DNA from: JAGGZI01 sp964399605
GTDB taxonomy: Archaea; Aenigmatarchaeota; Aenigmatarchaeia; PWEA01; JAGHBM01
Direction: 5' to 3'
DNA: 43,544 bases
Assembly: GCA_964399605.1 (NCBI GenBank)
Contig: CAYNRH010000001.1
Span: forward strand, 1-43,544
This document shows positions 40,296 to 43,544 of the stretch, in pieces; the stretch's first letter is position 1, and every line of letters starts with the position of its first letter. Both the position numbers and the translations under genes were made by a program. The notes beneath the pieces were generated by a model. The model was given only the letters and a program-made list of their open reading frames with translations, made no database searches and was not told the DNA's origin.

Positions 40296-41951
40296 CTGTT
40301 CCAGTATCTCTCTAACCCTTTCCTTTCCCACTGCCAGAATAAATTGTGCTGCCCTTGGACCGCTCCCCTTTCCTATTAATATCCTGTAAAAGTATTCAAA
40401 AAACTTTCTTACATCACCAGATGCTTTGGCTATATCATAAATTTTGTTTTGAAGCTCCTCATATGTCCAATCCTTCTTGAGCTCTTTAGACAACTTTAAG
40501 AATGCTTCCCTTTGTTCTTCTGGAATCTTTTGCTTTATTTCTTTGGGTAATTTATTTTGGATTTGAATTTTCATATTATCCTGCGCATACCTCTTTACCC
40601 ATTCCTTTGCCGTCAAAAGCCTGCCTCTTATTCTTTCCTCATCCTCCTTTGATATGCCATTCTTTATGTGCCCCGTGTTTTTTAACAAGTCAATTATTTT
40701 TTCCATAGATTTGTCTAAATTGTATATCTGACTCAAAAAAACTGCAAATGAAAATGGCAGCTGCACCGGAAGTTTCTCCGGAATTTTCCCTATCTCAACC
40801 ATCTCATAAAGTCTTTTTAAATGAGCTTTCTCTTTTTCATTTTCCACTTTTTCCGCACCAAAATAAATCCGCTGTAATTTGTCGTACTCATCCACATAAT
40901 CGGGTATTTTCTGATAAGAAAAGTCCCTCACTTTCCTGAGCTTCTTTAAAAATATTAGCCTGAGAATCTGCGGAGGCGCGAATTTTGGCCAGTCCCAAGT
41001 CGAGACAACATTTCCAACTGAAGCAGACATCTTTTTTCCGTCTATTGTCAGGTACTCGTATGGTTGCAAAGGATTTTCAGATGGATGCGGCTCGGGCCAC
41101 CCTAGAATTTTTTCGGCAATTTCTCCAGCTGTCCAGAATGAACCGGTGGGCATAAAATGCTCTTTTCCTGCACCTTCAAAAGATATTTTCCATGCAGCCC
41201 ATTCCACTGCCCACTCTGCCCTCCATAAAAGTTTGCCGTTTCCATCCTTGAACTTGCTTTCTCCTTCATATCCGCAGCCTGGAACCTTTGTATAGGCATC
41301 TTTTCCATACTCCTTAAACTCGTAGTCCTGACAAACGTACCTCACTCCATTCTCATCATAATCCTTAACAACAGTCGTCATTATTCTCCCACAATTTTCA
41401 CAGACAGGCTTCCATGGCGTCCACTTTTCTGGAAGTGGTGTTTCTCTGGATTTATTCCATATCTCTCTCACCAAATCAAGATTCTTCATAATTTTTTTAA
41501 TATAAGGATTAAATTCCCCAGAACGATAAGCCTTGTCAGTACTCTTGAATATTAAGTCCACCCCAAAATTTTCCTTGAGGCTTTTCACAAAAAGATTTGA
41601 GAAATGCTCGGTATAACTTCCACAGCAGTTTTCAGGGCACGGTATATCTGCTACTGGCATTCCAAGATATTTTTTAAATTCTTTTGGTATTCCCACCGGA
41701 ACTTTCCTCAGGGCATCCATGTTCTCGGCAACCCAGTAAAGAACAACTTCCTTTCCCATATCCTTTAAGGCCCTGAATAATGCGTCATGTCTTATAACAT
41801 CGGATGCGTTGCCTATATGTGGAACCCCCGATATGGAAGTAGAACTCTTTATGAAATATTTGCTTACTTGTGGCACTTCTTTATCTACATAGTTAAATTT
41901 TTTTCTATTTACTATATCTTTTGCCAGAGTATCAGCCCAATATACAGACAT
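40287..41951 (-). CDS. lysK: Lysyl-tRNA synthetase, class I
   Basis: A 554-residue class I LysRS, the form found in most archaea and a few bacteria. It has VPHIGNASD as HIGH motif, CENCGRIMTT and a second Cys set around VCQDYEF and VPGCGYEG, KMSASVGN as KMSKS motif, and a helical anticodon-binding C-terminus. Length is normal (about 520-560). The start ATG lies in MSVYWADTLAKDI, typical of the family. It is divergent from the M50 protease gene. Confidence 0.95.
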   Translation of the reverse strand: MSVYWADTLAKDIVNRKKFNYVDKEVPQVSKYFIKSSTSISGVPHIGNASDVIRHDALFRALKDMGKEVVLYWVAENMDALRKVPVGIPKEFKKYLGMPVADIPCPENCCGSYTEHFSNLFVKSLKENFGVDLIFKSTDKAYRSGEFNPYIKKIMKNLDLVREIWNKSRETPLPEKWTPWKPVCENCGRIMTTVVKDYDENGVRYVCQDYEFKEYGKDAYTKVPGCGYEGESKFKDGNGKLLWRAEWAVEWAAWKISFEGAGKEHFMPTGSFWTAGEIAEKILGWPEPHPSENPLQPYEYLTIDGKKMSASVGNVVSTWDWPKFAPPQILRLIFLKKLRKVRDFSYQKIPDYVDEYDKLQRIYFGAEKVENEKEKAHLKRLYEMVEIGKIPEKLPVQLPFSFAVFLSQIYNLDKSMEKIIDLLKNTGHIKNGISKEDEERIRGRLLTAKEWVKRYAQDNMKIQIQNKLPKEIKQKIPEEQREAFLKLSKELKKDWTYEELQNKIYDIAKASGDVRKFFEYFYRILIGKGSGPRAAQFILAVGKERVREILEQLE

Positions 41952-41989
41952 ACTTTAACTATTTAAATGAGAATTAATAAATCTTTGGC

Positions 41990-43180
41990 ATGGATTGGTA
42001 CTTAATTTCATTTTTTGTTTTTATTGGAATTGTTGCTATTCTCATTTATAAAAACAGAAAGAAAATCACGCAAAAATACTACATCTTTTACAGGTATGAC
42101 ACCGAAAAGGGTAAGAAATTAATTGACAGGATTGCAAAGTGGAATCCAAAATTCTGGAGAATTTTTGGCTCCATTGGTGTTTTCGTGGGTTTTTGTGGCA
42201 TGCTCTTTGCAATTTTATACATCTCAAACTCTTACATAATTTATTTAACAAGGCCAGAACTCTTTGTCCCAAGTGTGAGCCTTGTAATACCAATACCATT
42301 TGAAAACATAGCATTCGTCCCTGGTTTTTTAGGAGTTCCGTTCTGGTACTGGATAATACCCATAGCCATTTTAATTTTCTTCCACGAAGGAATGCACGGG
42401 ATAATGGCAAGATTAGAAGGAATAAGAATAAAAACTCTGGGGTTGTTTCTACTTGCCTTCATTCCGGGAGCATTTGTTGAGCCGGATGAAAAACAAGTGA
42501 AAAAAGCAAACTGGAAAGCAAAATTGAGAATTTTTGCAGCCGGGAGTTATGCCAACATTTTGATCGGCTTGGCATTTTTGATAATTTTAAATACTGTCTA
42601 TCTGCCTGCATTCTATCAGGATACTGTCGGCTTTAGCGGTTACACTGTTTTGGAGAATGGAACAGAACTTCCAGCCCAGTTAAACAACCTTACAGGAGCG
42701 TTATATTCTATAAACGGGGAGAGGATTCAATCAGTGCAGGACCTTGCCTTGGTGATGAATAAAACCAAGCCGGGAGAAACTTTGCACATAAAAACAGTTA
42801 AAGGAAGTTTGCTTGCCCCTGTTATAGACAAAATAATTATGAAAAACACAGAATTCAAAGACTACGAAATCAAAACTGCTGACATTGGTGGAAGACCTGT
42901 TATTGGCATTTCACATTTTTCAGACGTTAAAATTTTAAAAAATGATGTCACCAATCCAGAATTAATCAACTTCCTAACAGGGATATTGGCATGGATATGC
43001 ATACTTAACATCGGAGTTGGAATAGTTAATATGTTGCCTATAAAGCCGTTGGATGGTGGGCTTATGATAGAAACGCTTGCCGAGAGATTTGCTCCTAAAT
43101 ATAAAAGGGTTTTAACAAGAATTATAAGTGCATTCTTCTTAGTGCTTTTGTTAGGAAACTTTTTGATAGGGTTCCTGTAA
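41990..43180 (+). CDS. M50 site-2-type membrane metalloprotease with PDZ domain
   Basis: A 396-residue intramembrane zinc protease. It has an N-terminal helix (4-20), more helices at about 62-85 and 118-131, the active-site HEGMH (132-136), a PDZ-like domain outside the membrane (about 215-300, with LYSINGERIQSVQDL), and the third zinc ligand motif PIKPLDGG followed by a last helix. Such enzymes cut membrane-bound regulators or remnant signal peptides. All three metal ligands are kept. It starts close to the divergent lysK promoter and looks leaderless. Confidence 0.9.
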   Translation: MDWYLISFFVFIGIVAILIYKNRKKITQKYYIFYRYDTEKGKKLIDRIAKWNPKFWRIFGSIGVFVGFCGMLFAILYISNSYIIYLTRPELFVPSVSLVIPIPFENIAFVPGFLGVPFWYWIIPIAILIFFHEGMHGIMARLEGIRIKTLGLFLLAFIPGAFVEPDEKQVKKANWKAKLRIFAAGSYANILIGLAFLIILNTVYLPAFYQDTVGFSGYTVLENGTELPAQLNNLTGALYSINGERIQSVQDLALVMNKTKPGETLHIKTVKGSLLAPVIDKIIMKNTEFKDYEIKTADIGGRPVIGISHFSDVKILKNDVTNPELINFLTGILAWICILNIGVGIVNMLPIKPLDGGLMIETLAERFAPKYKRVLTRIISAFFLVLLLGNFLIGFL

Positions 43181-43184
43181 AAAT

Positions 43185-43544
43185 TTAAACAGGTGCACAA
43201 TTACTTATTCTAATATCAACCGTGTGCATGGTTCCCCTTGCAATTTCTTCTGGTGGCGTGAATTTGAATTTTATTTTACAACTTCCTCCAACAGGTATTT
43301 GAACATTTTTTGCATCTTTAAATGTCATTCCACTCATGATGTTAGTCCATTCATCTAAGTTATCACAGTTCACATTCTCAAATGAATAATCCCAGTCTTT
43401 ATAGTCAAGCTTGTTGTCAACAAAAACATTTACCGAGTAAATATCTGGATTGGTGTTTTCCAAAGTTAACTCAATTGTATTTTCCTCACCCGGTTTTGCT
43501 GTAACAAATTCTTGGGCAGAAATATCTATACTCTCACATCCTGG
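43185..43544 (-). CDS. C-terminal part of a secreted Ig-like protein
   Basis: The frame is open to the window edge, so the start lies outside; 119 codons are visible. The visible part begins PGCESIDISAQEFVTAKPGEE and continues as an alternating beta-strand domain (ENTIELTLENTNPDIYSVNVFVDNKL ... SCKIKFKFTPPEE in order) like the CARDB-type domains of archaeal surface proteins. Several Cys could form disulphides, which suits an extracellular place. The PGC could be a lipobox end, but this cannot be checked here. It ends without a sorting tail and converges with the M50 gene. Confidence 0.65.
   Translation of the reverse strand, partial: PGCESIDISAQEFVTAKPGEENTIELTLENTNPDIYSVNVFVDNKLDYKDWDYSFENVNCDNLDEWTNIMSGMTFKDAKNVQIPVGGSCKIKFKFTPPEEIARGTMHTVDIRISNCAPV

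Noticed and set aside
1..43544. CRISPR arrays, insertion sequences, rRNA genes
   Set aside because: No regularly spaced repeats, transposase genes, terminal inverted repeats of IS type or rRNA-like conserved blocks were seen.

Overview
This window comes from an AT-rich archaeal chromosome. The information-processing genes are archaeal throughout: FtsY, Dph5, archaeal RecJ, eS1, uS15, Kae1, Bud32, eS24, eS27, Spt4, Rpo7, eS6, eS28, eL24, L7Ae, aIF2-gamma, aIF5B and class I LysRS. Translation starts often use a GGTGA-type ribosome binding site about 4-10 nt upstream, or have a TATA-like box 25-35 nt upstream with little or no leader. The exact phylum cannot be fixed by eye. The small membrane-gene families, the eroded glutamine synthetase and the heavily interrupted tRNA would suit an uncultivated DPANN-type or related lineage, but that is inference.

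Layout. 1-5344 (+): a CheD-like fragment, an HD-domain protein, an XPF-type nuclease, a DUF460 nuclease-like protein, an archaeosortase-like enzyme, FtsY, diphthine synthase and a DUF357 protein. 5345-9594 (+): an accessory block that starts behind a promoter with two inverted repeats. It holds two unknown soluble proteins, a membrane protein with a coiled-coil tail, and four tandem paralogous five-helix membrane proteins. 9600-11525 (-): cysS, a small membrane protein and a tRNA-Cys gene that carries an approximately 140-nt structured intron in the T-loop and apparently a second, approximately 14-nt insert in the D-arm. 11589-19485: mostly minus-strand clusters (uS15-RecJ-eS1-small protein; Kae1; PIN-Rpo7-Spt4-eS24-eS27; Bud32).

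19581-30639 is a sugar and glycan region. On the plus strand are an NAD-type oxidoreductase-like protein, a PIG-L deacetylase and a NodS-like methyltransferase. On the minus strand is a full glucosamine-to-UDP-GlcNAc operon (glmS-glmM-glmU plus a HAD phosphatase), with a paralogue of the oxidoreductase upstream. 30760-38272 holds a winged-helix regulator ending in an EF-hand-like loop and then translation genes (aIF2-gamma, eS6, aIF5B, adenylate kinase, eL24, eS28, L7Ae), with small proteins in between. 38415-43544 has a glutamine synthetase pseudogene, phosphoglycerate mutase, class I LysRS, a site-2-type protease and the end of a secreted protein.

The strongest unusual signals are: the doubly interrupted tRNA-Cys next to cysS; the four-paralogue membrane array; the deleted glnA; long Lys/Glu-rich tails on three ribosomal proteins and a shorter Lys-rich one on Rpo7; and a duplicated translation-start region between spt4 and rps24e. 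Several genes of 50 codons or fewer (11806-11958, 33812-33934) have clear start signals.
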